Positions 1 through 7,977 of a stretch of DNA of 12,146 bases are shown one piece after another. The position numbers and the translations under genes were made by a program. The stretch is from Chloracidobacterium sp. (GTDB lineage: Bacteria > Acidobacteriota > Blastocatellia > Pyrinomonadales > Pyrinomonadaceae), in the NCBI GenBank assembly GCA_016712045.1, contig JADJRV010000036.1:1-12146 (forward strand), written 5' to 3'. Each line of letters starts with the position of its first letter. Position 1 is the stretch's first letter. The notes under the pieces are model-generated. The model was not told the DNA's origin, made no database searches, and was given only the letters and a program-made list of their open reading frames with translations.

Positions 1-176
1 TTTTTGGCTTGCTTTGTGGTATTGCCTCAGTCTGGATAGCAAGCTTATTAACCGATATCGAATTTCTTTGGTTCAATGTGATCGGGTGCCTTGTTACGGT
101 ATTTTTTGGCTATTTGATCAGTTTGACGGTTCGCAACGATCCAGAATCCGATGAGCCGGTTGAGACCTTAATATGA
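1..176 (+). CDS. Sodium:solute symporter family protein, C-terminal end (partial)
   Basis: Reading in frame from base 3 to the TGA at 174-176 gives about 57 residues, the tail of a membrane protein. A hydrophobic helix containing FLWFNVIGCLVTVFFGY is followed by a short charged tail ending ...VETLI. The pattern (F/L)W(F/Y)N(V/I)IGCLVT...GYLISL resembles the last transmembrane helix of SSS-family sodium/solute symporters (known family feature). The 5' part lies outside the window. Its stop codon overlaps the ATG at 173-175 (ATGA), the probable original start of the downstream deacetylase, so the two genes are likely translationally coupled in one operon. The substrate cannot be told from this fragment. 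The family call is fair rather than certain because only one helix is visible. Confidence 0.6.
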   Translation, partial: FGLLCGIASVWIASLLTDIEFLWFNVIGCLVTVFFGYLISLTVRNDPESDEPVETLI

Positions 177-306
177 GAAATAGATTTGTATTCGCCGCGT
201 CTGAGAATATACTTGGTTTTTATCACTGATGTTCTAGCCATTATGCGGTGATCGCGAAGCGCGGTTCGTCCTGTAATGATTATACCGACACTCCGGACTC
301 GGCAGG
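173..306 (+). other. Frameshifted N-terminal/signal-peptide region of the PIG-L deacetylase
   Basis: The ATG at 173 overlaps the symporter stop and opens MRNRFVFAA, a plausible start of a signal peptide, but this frame hits a stop after 18 codons. Further on, pieces of the expected mature N-terminus occur in three successive frames: AVRPV (around 260-274), then DYTDTPDSAG (about 277-306), then LLKQLNTTASVMM (from 307). A missing T after GTA at about 275 and a missing third base in the GGN codon at about 306 would join them as VRPV-Y-DYTDTPDSAG-LLKQLN. I infer that the real gene starts at 173 and that indels broke this stretch. The hydrophobic core of the signal peptide cannot be rebuilt with confidence. 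Confidence 0.55.
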
Positions 307-2796
307 TTGTTGAAACAACTCAACACGACCGCAAGTGTGATGATGATGAAGCATCCTGATGACGAAGACTCGGCTCTGATCGCATATCTCGCTCGCGGAG
401 AAAACGCACGCACAGCGTACCTTTCTCTTACACGTGGTGATGGCGGACAGAATATTATTGGCCCTGAGCTTTTCGAATCTCTCGGTGTTATTCGGACGGA
501 AGAATTACTACAAGCCAGACGCCTCGATGGAGCCGAACAGTATTTTGCCCGAGCGTTCGATTACGGTTTCTCTAAGACTCTCGATGAAGCAAAGTCGAAA
601 TGGCCCCAGGAAGTCATTATGTGCGACGTTGTTCGAGCGATACGCTCGTTTCGTCCGCTCGTCGTCATTTCGCGATTTTCCGGCACACCCGCCGACGGTC
701 ATGGACAACATCAGTACGCCGGATTCATCTCGCCACTGGCGGTCAAAGCAGCTGGCGATTGGGATCAGTGCAAAGGAGCTGGCGATCCGTGGCAGGTCAG
801 AAAATTGTATGTCGAACAGGGGTTTTCATCTAAGGACAAATCTGCGTTGCAGTTAAACACCGGCAGATTTGATGGCGTCTATGGGCGGTCATATTTTGAG
901 ATAGCTATCGAAGGACGCAGCCAGCACAAATCTCAAGGCGAAGGCCGTATTGAACTCAAAGGCGATCAGATCTCTAGTTTAAAACTGCAAGGTGATGCCC
1001 CCGAAAAGGCAGAAACCACGCCGTTTGACGGGCTCGACACGACGATCAGCGGAATCGCTAGGCTTTCAGGGAGTAGCGAGGAGCCATTCAATGCAAAGCT
1101 CAAACCTCTCGCTGATGCAATAGCTGTGGTTTTGGCTAAATACCGGCCTGATGCTGCTCAAGATATAGTCGGCGATCTAGCGTCGATCTATAAAATGGCG
1201 TACGACGCCGAGTGGTCGACGCGGCGGCCAGAGTCAAAGCAGTTTATGGAAGAACTGCAGACAAAGAGTGCTGCGGCGATCCGGAATGCTGCAGGGGTTC
1301 AGATCGATCTGCTTTCTGACAAAGAAACGGTGACGCCGGGCGGTGAGATAAATGCCACACTTCGACTGTATTCGCCAATGGCCAATATCCGTTTTCAGCG
1401 AAAGACGATCACCGTTCCGCGTGGATTTACAGTTACCGAGATCATTCCGCGAGCAAACGAGCAGCAAACAGGACCGTTTCGTCGTGAAGAGGGCAAGATA
1501 AACGATACCTACCGCATCAATGTTGCTAGCAACGCGGCGATAACACAGCCGTATTGGTTAACGAACCCGCGCCTAGGCGAAGTGTTTGATTGGCCTGACT
1601 CTAGCGATCTGACATTGCCGTTTTCACCGGCCGCTATCACCGCAAATGTCACGGCCTTTGTCGGAGATATCGAAATACCGCTGTCGCAGCCGCTCGAATA
1701 TCGGTATGCAGATGTTTCTCGTGGTGAGCTTCGCCGCGAAGTGAACGTCGTTCCGCCTGTTTCGATTTCTTTAGACAAAGATCTGGTGATCGTCCCGTCA
1801 AAGTCGGTATCTACGGAATACAAGCTACAGGCCCGCATTACGAACAATACGTCGAAACCGATATCGCTCGATCTCTCAACGTCCAAACAAGTTGGGTTTG
1901 CCGCGGCAAAGCTCTCGACTGAAAAGGTGGAACTAAAACCAAACGAATCAAAGAATGCAGAGCTTTCATTCAAACTCCCGTCCCAAGAAAAGAACGCGCT
2001 GTTCAAGGTGGGTGTTGCTGCAACGGTTGATGGCGTGCAATATCGCAGTAAGATGCACACGGTCGCGTATCCGCACATTCAGACGCATCGATATTATACT
2101 GACGCGACGGCGAGAGTCGCGACCTTTGATCTCGCGGCCGAGAAACGAAATATCGGCTACGTTATGGGCAGCGGCGATGAGATTCCTGAGGCGGTACGGC
2201 AAATGGGGATGTCGGTTACGATGCTTGAGGACAAGGATCTGGCGTCGGGTGATCTCGGTAAATATGACACGATCGTCGTAGGTGTGCGGGCGACCGAAAC
2301 GCGCCCTGACATGATGGCAAATAAGGCTCGGCTGATAGATTACGTTAAGAATGGCGGCAATCTAGTGGTCCAGTATCAACGCGGCGGCTTTGCAACCTCC
2401 GGACTGCCTCCATTCCCGGTAACGACCGCTGATAACCAACGCACGGCTGCTGGTTCGATCGCACGCGTTGTTGATGAGAATGCAAAAGTAAATATACTCG
2501 CTCCCGAACATCCGTTTTTTACGACACCAAACAAGATAACGGATGACGATTTCAAGGGCTGGGTGCAGGAGCGGAATGCTTATAACCTTGTGACCTTTGA
2601 CCCGCAATATACCCCGCTGCTCGAATCGCATGACGCTGGTGAGCAGGAGAACAAGGGTGGGCTAGTGATCGCAAAGGTTGGGAAAGGGAATTGGGTCTAT
2701 TCCAGTTACTCGTTCTTTCGCCAGCTGCCGGCGGGTGTTCCGGGGGCTTATCGGCTATTTGCGAATCTGCTGAGTATGCCCAGGGCGGCTAGGTGA
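307..2796 (+). CDS. Large secreted PIG-L family (LmbE-like) deacetylase
   Basis: The open part encodes 829 residues. The first 150 residues are the PIG-L/LmbE fold of zinc-dependent N-deacetylases. HPDDE at residues 16-20 supplies the His and second Asp zinc ligands, followed by TAYLSLTRGDGGQN, LGVIRTEELLQARRLDG and a GHGQH motif (131-135) with the third ligand. The middle (about 330-590) looks like beta-sandwich, NEW3-like repeats. The last 220 residues (NIGYVMGSGDEIPEAVRQMG... then YVKNGGNLVVQYQ) resemble a class I glutamine-amidotransferase-like domain. This long architecture is common in Acidobacteriota and Bacteroidota and is usually exported. It probably removes acetyl groups from an amino sugar, but the substrate is unknown. 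The TTG at 307 is only the first in-frame start; the true start is probably 173, with frameshifts between. MMMKHPDDE also looks one residue shorter than the usual MMxxAHPDDE. It ends two bases before the corrected stop of the convergent methyltransferase. Confidence 0.85.
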   Translation: MLKQLNTTASVMMMKHPDDEDSALIAYLARGENARTAYLSLTRGDGGQNIIGPELFESLGVIRTEELLQARRLDGAEQYFARAFDYGFSKTLDEAKSKWPQEVIMCDVVRAIRSFRPLVVISRFSGTPADGHGQHQYAGFISPLAVKAAGDWDQCKGAGDPWQVRKLYVEQGFSSKDKSALQLNTGRFDGVYGRSYFEIAIEGRSQHKSQGEGRIELKGDQISSLKLQGDAPEKAETTPFDGLDTTISGIARLSGSSEEPFNAKLKPLADAIAVVLAKYRPDAAQDIVGDLASIYKMAYDAEWSTRRPESKQFMEELQTKSAAAIRNAAGVQIDLLSDKETVTPGGEINATLRLYSPMANIRFQRKTITVPRGFTVTEIIPRANEQQTGPFRREEGKINDTYRINVASNAAITQPYWLTNPRLGEVFDWPDSSDLTLPFSPAAITANVTAFVGDIEIPLSQPLEYRYADVSRGELRREVNVVPPVSISLDKDLVIVPSKSVSTEYKLQARITNNTSKPISLDLSTSKQVGFAAAKLSTEKVELKPNESKNAELSFKLPSQEKNALFKVGVAATVDGVQYRSKMHTVAYPHIQTHRYYTDATARVATFDLAAEKRNIGYVMGSGDEIPEAVRQMGMSVTMLEDKDLASGDLGKYDTIVVGVRATETRPDMMANKARLIDYVKNGGNLVVQYQRGGFATSGLPPFPVTTADNQRTAAGSIARVVDENAKVNILAPEHPFFTTPNKITDDDFKGWVQERNAYNLVTFDPQYTPLLESHDAGEQENKGGLVIAKVGKGNWVYSSYSFFRQLPAGVPGAYRLFANLLSMPRAAR

Positions 2797-3771
2797 TCTA
2801 ACCTTTGCGATACGCCAGAGCGAGGTCCGGACCATACAAATGCCTGTAGTTTTATAGAGCAGTTTTAAGACGCCTTTGGTGAGATGTTTTGCGGCGGCCA
2901 TCTTGTTTGGGTTTGTATTTTTGAGCCAAAGGTCTATGCGGTCGTTAACGTCTCCGAGGCATCCCAACATCTCGCTATTTGTCAGCAGACTACCGATCTC
3001 TTTTTCGGTCGCCCCTCGTATGCCTTGTCTTAAAAGCGACTCCCAAGTTTCGCCGTCGTCGATACGTTTTGAGAATGTCTTTGCGTAAGCCAATGCCAGA
3101 CTGTCGGGCAGATAATTAATGAACGGCAGCATTGTCGTGTGCAGTTCGATGGGGAAATAGCGGTACGGTGTTTGGTCGAGGAAAAGATACCCGCCGGACT
3201 TAACCTGTTCCCAGAGCAAAGGCAATATTACGGGGCGTTCGTCAGGCAGCAGATGCTCGACCACTGCACTCATTATCACGATATCAAATTCGCCAAGGTC
3301 CGGCGGCAAACTCGAACCATCGGGCGAGACGATAAAGCTACAATTTGACAGGCCGTAATGATCTGCACGAGCCTTGGCTATTTCGAGCAGATCGGCTCGC
3401 AGTTCGACGCCGGTAAACAGGGCGTCAGGATATTCGCGGGCGAGGATGGCGGTCGAGGCACCGCTCCCACAGCCGAAATCAAGCACTCGTCTGCCAGCGA
3501 TATCCGACGAAGCAAAGTATGCGGCTAGATCATTTAACAGGTATTTTGAGACGTAATTGGGATCGACGTCGCGGTTAATCTCGTCGCAGACCCAGGCGAT
3601 GCCTTTGACGGCGAGGATCTTTTCGATCAGGTCGGTCGGATAGGATGTTTCGCAGGAGTGGACGGCAATAAATTGCGAGGCGTCCACAGGTTTGACAGTG
3701 ACAAGACGGAACCCGTCAGCGATGTCGGTGAGGTGGAGTTCGCCGTCCGGATGGGTAATGATCTCAGCCAT
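2755..3771 (-). CDS. Class I SAM-dependent methyltransferase
   Basis: From the ATG at 3771 (MAEIITHPDGELHL) the frame runs 338 codons. The Rossmann SAM-binding domain starts near residue 95: motif I VLDFGCGSGAS (96-106), acidic ribose-binding Glu in GVEL (123), then FDIVIMSAVVEHLLP as motif post-II/IV. The C-terminal half is a less typical all-alpha region, so the acceptor is unknown. The start follows the corrected biotin-carrier stop by 8 bases, so the two were probably one transcript. The 3' end seems shifted: after KLLYKTTG the frame runs into a basic tail overlapping the deacetylase gene. The neighbouring frame reads YGPDLALAYRKG and stops at 2798, two bases past the deacetylase stop. 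One missing base near 2836-2842 would explain this, giving about 324 residues. The start is not preceded by a clear ribosome-binding site. Confidence 0.75.
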   Translation of the reverse strand: MAEIITHPDGELHLTDIADGFRLVTVKPVDASQFIAVHSCETSYPTDLIEKILAVKGIAWVCDEINRDVDPNYVSKYLLNDLAAYFASSDIAGRRVLDFGCGSGASTAILAREYPDALFTGVELRADLLEIAKARADHYGLSNCSFIVSPDGSSLPPDLGEFDIVIMSAVVEHLLPDERPVILPLLWEQVKSGGYLFLDQTPYRYFPIELHTTMLPFINYLPDSLALAYAKTFSKRIDDGETWESLLRQGIRGATEKEIGSLLTNSEMLGCLGDVNDRIDLWLKNTNPNKMAAAKHLTKGVLKLLYKTTGICMVRTSLWRIAKVRSPSRPGHTQQIRK

Positions 3772-3779
3772 CTGGTGCT

Positions 3780-4272
3780 TTATTCGATCACGACGAGTAT
3801 ATCGCCGGCGGCCACGTTTGTCGCCCTCGGTAGCGTTGATCTTGGCGACGATGCCGGTTTTGGGTGATTTCATTTCGTTTTGCATTTTCATCGCCTCGAC
3901 GACGATGACTCCGTCGCCCTTTTCAATCTCGGCACCAACCTCGACTAGGATGCGGACGACTTTGCCCGGCATTGCGGTCTCGATCTCGGCAACTCCATCG
4001 CCGTGTTCGTGATCCGCACCTGCTCCGCGAAGCCGTTTAGGGTCGGCGATCTCAACCTCAAAATCATGCCCGCCGATGACGACTTGCTTGCCGTCCGGCG
4101 AAACAAAAGCCTCGGTCATCTTATGGCCGTTTCGCAGCGCAAAAACGCCTTGCTCAGGATGTGACACATCAAGCGTGTATTCACGGCCCTCTACGACTGC
4201 TCTGGTTTTTCCGTCCTGCTCGACGATCTCGACATCGAGTTTTTCACCGTTAATTTTGGCTTGAAGTTTCAT
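3780..4272 (-). CDS. Biotin carboxyl carrier protein (biotin/lipoyl attachment domain), frameshifted near 3' end
   Basis: Starting at the ATG at 4272 (MKLQAKINGE), the protein ends in a biotinyl domain: AMPGKVVRILVEVGAEIEKGDGVIVVEAMKMQNEM, with the biotinylated Lys at residue 129 of EAMKM. Such carriers pass carboxyl groups in acyl-CoA carboxylases or decarboxylases. No carboxylase subunit lies in the window, so the partner is unknown. After KINATEGD the frame becomes Arg-rich and runs into the methyltransferase. Removing one base in or beside the T run at 3817-3819 restores the classic ending VAAGDILVVIE and a TAA at 3782-3780, giving 163 residues, with the last strand of the hammerhead fold complete. 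The open frame can be extended to a TTG at 4284, which would put four extra residues in front; the internal ATG is the better start. The first 75 residues, with VEGREYTLDV and GGHDFEVEI, form a small beta-rich region seen in stand-alone carriers of this type. Confidence 0.8.
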
Positions 4273-4282
4273 ATGCTCGTCC

Positions 4283-4354
4283 AACCGCTAAAACGCGAAA
4301 CGATGCGAAATTAGGAAGCTCTTACCTTTCGCATTTTTCGCGTGTTTAGCGGTT
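4283..4354. repeat. Large imperfect fold-back repeat of GCGAAA-type units, possible terminator
   Basis: Left arm 4283-4310 and right arm 4327-4354 (28 nt each) are near-perfect reverse complements around a 16-nt centre. Matching blocks, from the outside in, are AACCGCTAAA (10), CGCGAAA (7) and ATGCGAAA (8), separated by one or two unpaired bases. The element fills most of the 90-base gap between the peroxiredoxin stop and the biotin-carrier start. On the minus strand it could form a strong hairpin after the peroxiredoxin gene and just before the carrier start, so it may terminate or attenuate transcription. The repeated (A)CGCGAAA units suggest a dispersed intergenic repeat rather than a one-off terminator. 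No U tract follows directly on the minus strand. Confidence 0.7.
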
Positions 4355-4362
4355 AATATATC

Positions 4363-4996
4363 TTATTTATTCGGCTGCGGCGTGACGCGTAAGTATGGTT
4401 TGATCTCGTTCCAGCCTTTGGGGAACTTGGCTTTGGCGTCTTCGTTTGAGACTGCGGGGACGATGATGCAATCTTCGCCGTCTTGCCAGTTTACGGGGGT
4501 GGCGACGGAGTAGTTGGCGGTCAGTTGCAGGGAATCGATCACCCGCAGCAGTTCGGCAAAGTTCCGTCCGGTCGAAGCCGGATAGGTCAGCGTCAGTTTT
4601 ACCTTCTTGTCCGGCCCTATTACAAACACCGAGCGGACGGTAAAAGTATCGCTGGCGTTCGGGTGGATCATATCGTATAGATCGGCGACTTTGCGGTCGC
4701 TGTCGGCGATCATTGGGAAATTAACGGCCGTGCCTTGTGTTTCTTCGATGTCCTTTTCCCAACCGATATGCGATTCAAGCGGATCGACACTTAGTCCGAT
4801 GACCTTGACGTTTCGCTTGTCAAACTCCGGCTTGAGTCTCGCCGCCATTCCCAGCTCGGTCGTACAGACCGGTGTGTAATCCTTCGGATGCGAAAACAGC
4901 ACGCCCCAGCTGTCGCCAAGCCATTCATGAAAATTTGATCGTCCTGCGTCGTCTCCGCCGTAAATCCGGTGCCTCGTCGCCTAATCGTATAGCCAT
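4363..4996 (-). CDS. 1-Cys (Prx6-type) peroxiredoxin, with two apparent frameshifts in the first 25 codons
   Basis: It reduces hydrogen peroxide and organic peroxides in the cytoplasm through a peroxidatic Cys. The start is the ATG at 4996, preceded by GGAGG seven bases upstream, and it opens MAIRLGDEAPD. The frame then breaks; adding one T at each of the short T runs (plus-strand A runs 4962-4964 and 4930-4933) gives DFTAETTQDDQIFHEWLGDSWG, which joins the long open frame. That frame alone would start at an internal GTG at 4902. The corrected length is 211 residues, normal for Prx6. Motifs are DYTPVCTTELG (catalytic Cys about 45), the domain Arg in FTVRSVFVIGPD, and the C-terminal ATPVNWQDGED...FPKGWNEIKPYLRVTPQP that marks the Prx6 subgroup. 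A second Cys (about 177, GEDCIIVPA) sits where Val is usual. The gene follows the CorC gene by 45 bases and has its own likely promoter. Confidence 0.88.
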
Positions 4997-5003
4997 AATA
5001 TTG

Positions 5004-5008
5004 CCTCC
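5004..5008 (-). promoter_or_regulatory. Shine-Dalgarno GGAGG deciding the peroxiredoxin start
   Basis: GGAGG on the minus strand lies 7 bases before the ATG at 4996. It is one of the two best ribosome-binding sites in the window. It supports the ATG at 4996 as the true start, rather than the internal GTG at 4902 that the unbroken frame would suggest. Confidence 0.75.
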
Positions 5009-5021
5009 GTCGTTATCCAAG

Positions 5022-5027
5022 ATTATA
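5022..5027 (-). promoter_or_regulatory. Candidate -10 box (TATAAT) for the peroxiredoxin gene
   Basis: A perfect TATAAT on the minus strand lies in the 45-base gap between the CorC stop and the peroxiredoxin start. A start of transcription about 7 bases on would leave a short leader containing the GGAGG. There is no good -35 hexamer at 17 bases, so it may need an activator, which would be reasonable for an oxidative-stress gene (inference). Confidence 0.4.
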
Positions 5028-5041
5028 ACCCAAACTGTATT

Positions 5042-6354
5042 TTAATCGTCCGCATCTTCGTCTGTTTTGGGCGGGTCTGTTTTTCTCAGGCGGAGAAGCG
5101 TGATGCGTTTTTCATCGGCTTGGAGGATTTCGATGGCGGGGCCCTTTAGGGCGAGTTTGTCGCCCACTTTGGGGACGTAGCCCGCTTCACTGGTGACCAG
5201 ACCCGCAATGGTAGTGTAATCGTCGTCTTCGAGGTCGATGTCGAAGATGCGTTCGACCTTGTCGATCTCGGTCGAGCCGAGAACGTCGTAATATCCGCCT
5301 TCGCCCTCGATTATCTCGATGACCTCTTCTTGTTCGGTGTCCTCATCCTCGATCTCGCCGACGATCTCTTCGATGATGTCTTCGACAGTGACGAGGCCGG
5401 CGACGCCGCCGTATTCGTCGATGACGACAGCGATCTGAACGTGATTTTGCTGCATTGATTTGAGCAGTTCCGAGGCCGTTTTTGTTTCAGGGACAAAAAA
5501 AGCGTCACGCATGATGGTCTCGACGGCGTTTTCTTTTTGTCCTGTTGCTAGAGCCGCTAGCAGGTCGCGGACGTAGATCATGCCCTCGACATTGTCGATC
5601 GTGTCGCGATAGACGGGCAGACGCGAATATTTTTCTTCGATGATGACATCGCGGGCATCTTTGATCGAGGTGCCCACCGCGATCCCGACGATGCCCGTTC
5701 GCGGGGTCATGATCTCGCCCGCGAGAGTGTCGCCGAAATCGATCATCGTTTCGATCAGCTCTCGTTCATCTTCTTCGATAATGCCCTCGGCCTCGCCGAC
5801 TTCCATCAGTGCCTGAAAGTCTTCGGCGTTGTCGTCGGCACGGTCTTCGGCGCTGTCGGGTGCGATCGTCGTTTCGAGTCTTTGCAGAGCTTTAGCACGT
5901 TTGCGGTTTGCGATCGGGTCGACGAAATACGAGACAAATGCGTACATCGGACGTATGACTGGCAGCAAAAAGAGCAGCTTTTTCTCCGTGTCGTTACGAA
6001 TGATGAGCCGCGGTATGATCTGCCGGACGATGACGGTAGCGGTAACGCTGATCGCAAGCGAGGCGACAAGTAATTTGAGTTTTGTAGGAATAAATTCAGA
6101 TACGATGACGGTCACAAGCACCGCGACGCATATCAAAAACACCTGGATCACGGACGACAATGCAAAGCGGAAACGCGGGCGATTTTCGAGTATCTCACGC
6201 AAGAAACTGGCCGAGTCTTTTTGTTCGCAGCCTCCTCGTCAGACGCGAGACGCCGCAGGCCAACATCGGAGAGATGCGAAAACGCCATATCGACTGTCGC
6301 CGTAAAAACGAGACCGAGCAGTATGGCCGCCGCTATGAAAATTTCAAGTTCCAT
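5042..6354 (-). CDS. CorC/HlyC-type membrane protein: CNNM-like membrane domain, CBS pair, CorC_HlyC domain
   Basis: The start is the ATG at 6354, three bases after the zwf stop, which suggests translational coupling. It opens with a membrane helix (MELEIFIAAAILLGLVF). After ...EEAANKK the frame breaks at the T run 6218-6222 (plus strand). One missing base there restores DSASFLREILENRPRF and joins the long frame, giving 437 residues in total. Two more hydrophobic helices (about 63-105) and a re-entrant stretch follow. Then come a CBS pair (about 212-266, EIMTPRTGIVGI; about 280-336, VVIDEYGGVAGLVTVEDI) and, after an acidic linker, a CorC_HlyC domain (about 350-425, with DYTTIAGLVTS). The family is linked to Mg2+/Co2+ efflux or homeostasis; the name hemolysin is historical. 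The membrane part is shorter than in the longest members. Confidence 0.85.
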
Positions 6355-6357
6355 AAA

Positions 6358-7866
6358 TTATTCGATGTTTTTCCAGGCACGGCCGTCGGCTTCGAGCAGG
6401 TCGTCAGATTCTTTTGGCCCCCAACTGCCGGCGGCGTAATTTGGAAAGCTTCGCGGTGGCAGAGCACTCCAAACGTCGAGAACGGGATCGACGATACGCC
6501 AGCTCGCCTCGACCATGTCGGCCCGCTGAAAGAGCGTCGCGTCGCCGATCATGCAGTCAAACAGAAGGCGTTCGTACCCGGTCGAGACCTGTTCGCCAAA
6601 ATGCTCGACGTAGTTAAAATCCATATCGACGGGGCCAATGTTGACGATCGGGCCGGGAATCTTTGCGCCAAAATGCAGCGTGATGCCTTCGTCGGGTTGG
6701 ATATGGATGACGATGCGGTTTGTCCGCAGACGTTCGACCGGCGTGCCGCGAAAGAGCGTGAACGGCGCTTGTTTGAATTGGATGACGATGCTCGAATGCC
6801 GCTTTGGCATACGCTTGCCGGTGCGGATGTAAAACGGCACGTCGGCCCAACGCCAATTGTCGAGCGTGAGTTTTAGGGCGGCAAATGTCTCAGTGTTTGA
6901 ATGCGCGGCGATCATTTCTTCGTCGCGATAAGCGGGAACTGCCTTGCCATCGATCTCGCCTTCGCCGTACTGGCCGCGGCTTGTTTTCTTAAGCACATCT
7001 TCCGGCGTAAAAGGCTGGATGGATTGCAAGATCTTTGCCTGTTCATCGCGGACCGGATCGGCGTCAAACGACACGGGCGGCTCCATCGCGGTCAGCGTGA
7101 CAAGCTGCAAGATGTGATTCGGGATCATGTCGCGCAAGGCTCCGGCGGAGTCATAGTAACCGCCGCGACGCTCGACACCGAGAGATTCGGCGACGGTGAT
7201 CTGGACGTGGTCGATAAAATTGCGGTTCCAGATCGGCTCGAAGATGCTGTTGCCAAAACGAAAGACGAGTATGTTTTGCACCGTCTCTTTGCCGAGATAA
7301 TGGTCGATGCGATAGATCTGACGCTCTTTGATCGTTTTGAGCAGATCGGCGTTCAGAGCCTGCGCCGACGCGAGGTCGCGGCCAAATGGTTTTTCGTAGA
7401 TAAACCGCCGCCAATTGCTGCCCTCTTCTTTTCCAAGCCCGTTCTTAACTATCTTTTGCGTGACATTCGCAAATAGATTGGGCGGCGTCGCGAGATAATA
7501 GAAATAGTTGTCCGGTATCTGGTGCGTGGTCGTGACTTCGCCAACGAGGTCTTTGAGGTCGCCGAAGAGTTTTTTATCGTCGTCAAAATCGCCGCCCGTA
7601 TAATAGATACGCTCGGCAAACCATTTGACCAGCTTTTCCTCAGGCCCGCCGGGGATAAACTCTTTGAGATTCGCAAGCATCTGCTCACGAAACTCCTCAG
7701 TCGTCATTTCCTGACGCCCGACGCCGATGATGGCAAATTTGTGCGGCAGAAAATCGTCCTTGGCAAGATTATAAAGCGCGGGAAACAGCTTGCGTTTTGT
7801 CAGATCGCCGGTCGCTCCAAATATCACCATCACGCACGGGTCGGCTGTTTTCTTAGAGTCGGTCAT
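6358..7866 (-). CDS. zwf: Glucose-6-phosphate 1-dehydrogenase
   Basis: It oxidises glucose 6-phosphate to 6-phosphogluconolactone with NADP+, the first step of the oxidative pentose-phosphate (or Entner-Doudoroff) route, in the cytoplasm. The frame is intact at 502 residues, close to the family norm. The N-terminal Rossmann domain carries GATGDLTKRKLFPALYNL (17-34). The signature RIDHYLGKE is at 186-194 with substrate-binding His189, and the catalytic base His251 lies in DMIPNHILQ. EKPFGRDL and the C-terminal GYERLLFDCMIGD also match the family. The ATG at 7866 (MTDSKKTADP) has no strong ribosome-binding site. It is the first gene of a minus-strand run and lies 3 bases before the CorC gene. 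NADPH from this enzyme could support the downstream peroxiredoxin system, but that link is only inferred from position. Neighbouring 6-phosphogluconolactonase or dehydrogenase genes are not seen. Confidence 0.97.
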   Translation of the reverse strand: MTDSKKTADPCVMVIFGATGDLTKRKLFPALYNLAKDDFLPHKFAIIGVGRQEMTTEEFREQMLANLKEFIPGGPEEKLVKWFAERIYYTGGDFDDDKKLFGDLKDLVGEVTTTHQIPDNYFYYLATPPNLFANVTQKIVKNGLGKEEGSNWRRFIYEKPFGRDLASAQALNADLLKTIKERQIYRIDHYLGKETVQNILVFRFGNSIFEPIWNRNFIDHVQITVAESLGVERRGGYYDSAGALRDMIPNHILQLVTLTAMEPPVSFDADPVRDEQAKILQSIQPFTPEDVLKKTSRGQYGEGEIDGKAVPAYRDEEMIAAHSNTETFAALKLTLDNWRWADVPFYIRTGKRMPKRHSSIVIQFKQAPFTLFRGTPVERLRTNRIVIHIQPDEGITLHFGAKIPGPIVNIGPVDMDFNYVEHFGEQVSTGYERLLFDCMIGDATLFQRADMVEASWRIVDPVLDVWSALPPRSFPNYAAGSWGPKESDDLLEADGRAWKNIE

Positions 7867-7977
7867 TTCACATATTTTGCCACAGAGTCAGCACCCGAGC
7901 ACAGAATTAAAAATATTTATTTTTTTTTGGCAGGTTTTGGTACAAATTTACGCATGTATTATCGGGAACCCAAATTT
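7867..7977. promoter_or_regulatory. Divergent intergenic region between zwf and the repeat protein
   Basis: This AT-rich gap must hold the start signals for both divergent genes. It contains a 16-bp palindrome, AAAAATA-TT-TATTTTT (7909-7924), running into a nine-T tract (7920-7928). TATTAT at 7958-7963 is a possible plus-strand -10, but would leave a leader of only a few bases before the ATG at 7978. No convincing -35/-10 pair is seen for zwf. Confidence 0.35.

Noticed and set aside
2755..4284. A 509-residue biotin-carrier/methyltransferase fusion protein
   Set aside because: The linker is out-of-frame translation of the normal biotin-domain ending. A single extra base at 3815-3819 explains it, and the corrected genes have a proper stop and start 8 bases apart.
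6160..6876. Long plus-strand open frame (238 codons) opposite zwf and the CorC gene
   Set aside because: It is antisense to well-identified genes, has no recognisable domain, and reflects the codon bias of the minus-strand genes. The same holds for the plus-strand frames at 6901-7476, 7522-8190 and 11066-11635.
7909..7928. Rho-independent terminator in the zwf upstream gap (A/T palindrome followed by T tract)
   Set aside because: The stem is purely A/T and lies between divergent gene starts where no transcript should end. An AT-rich promoter element is more likely.
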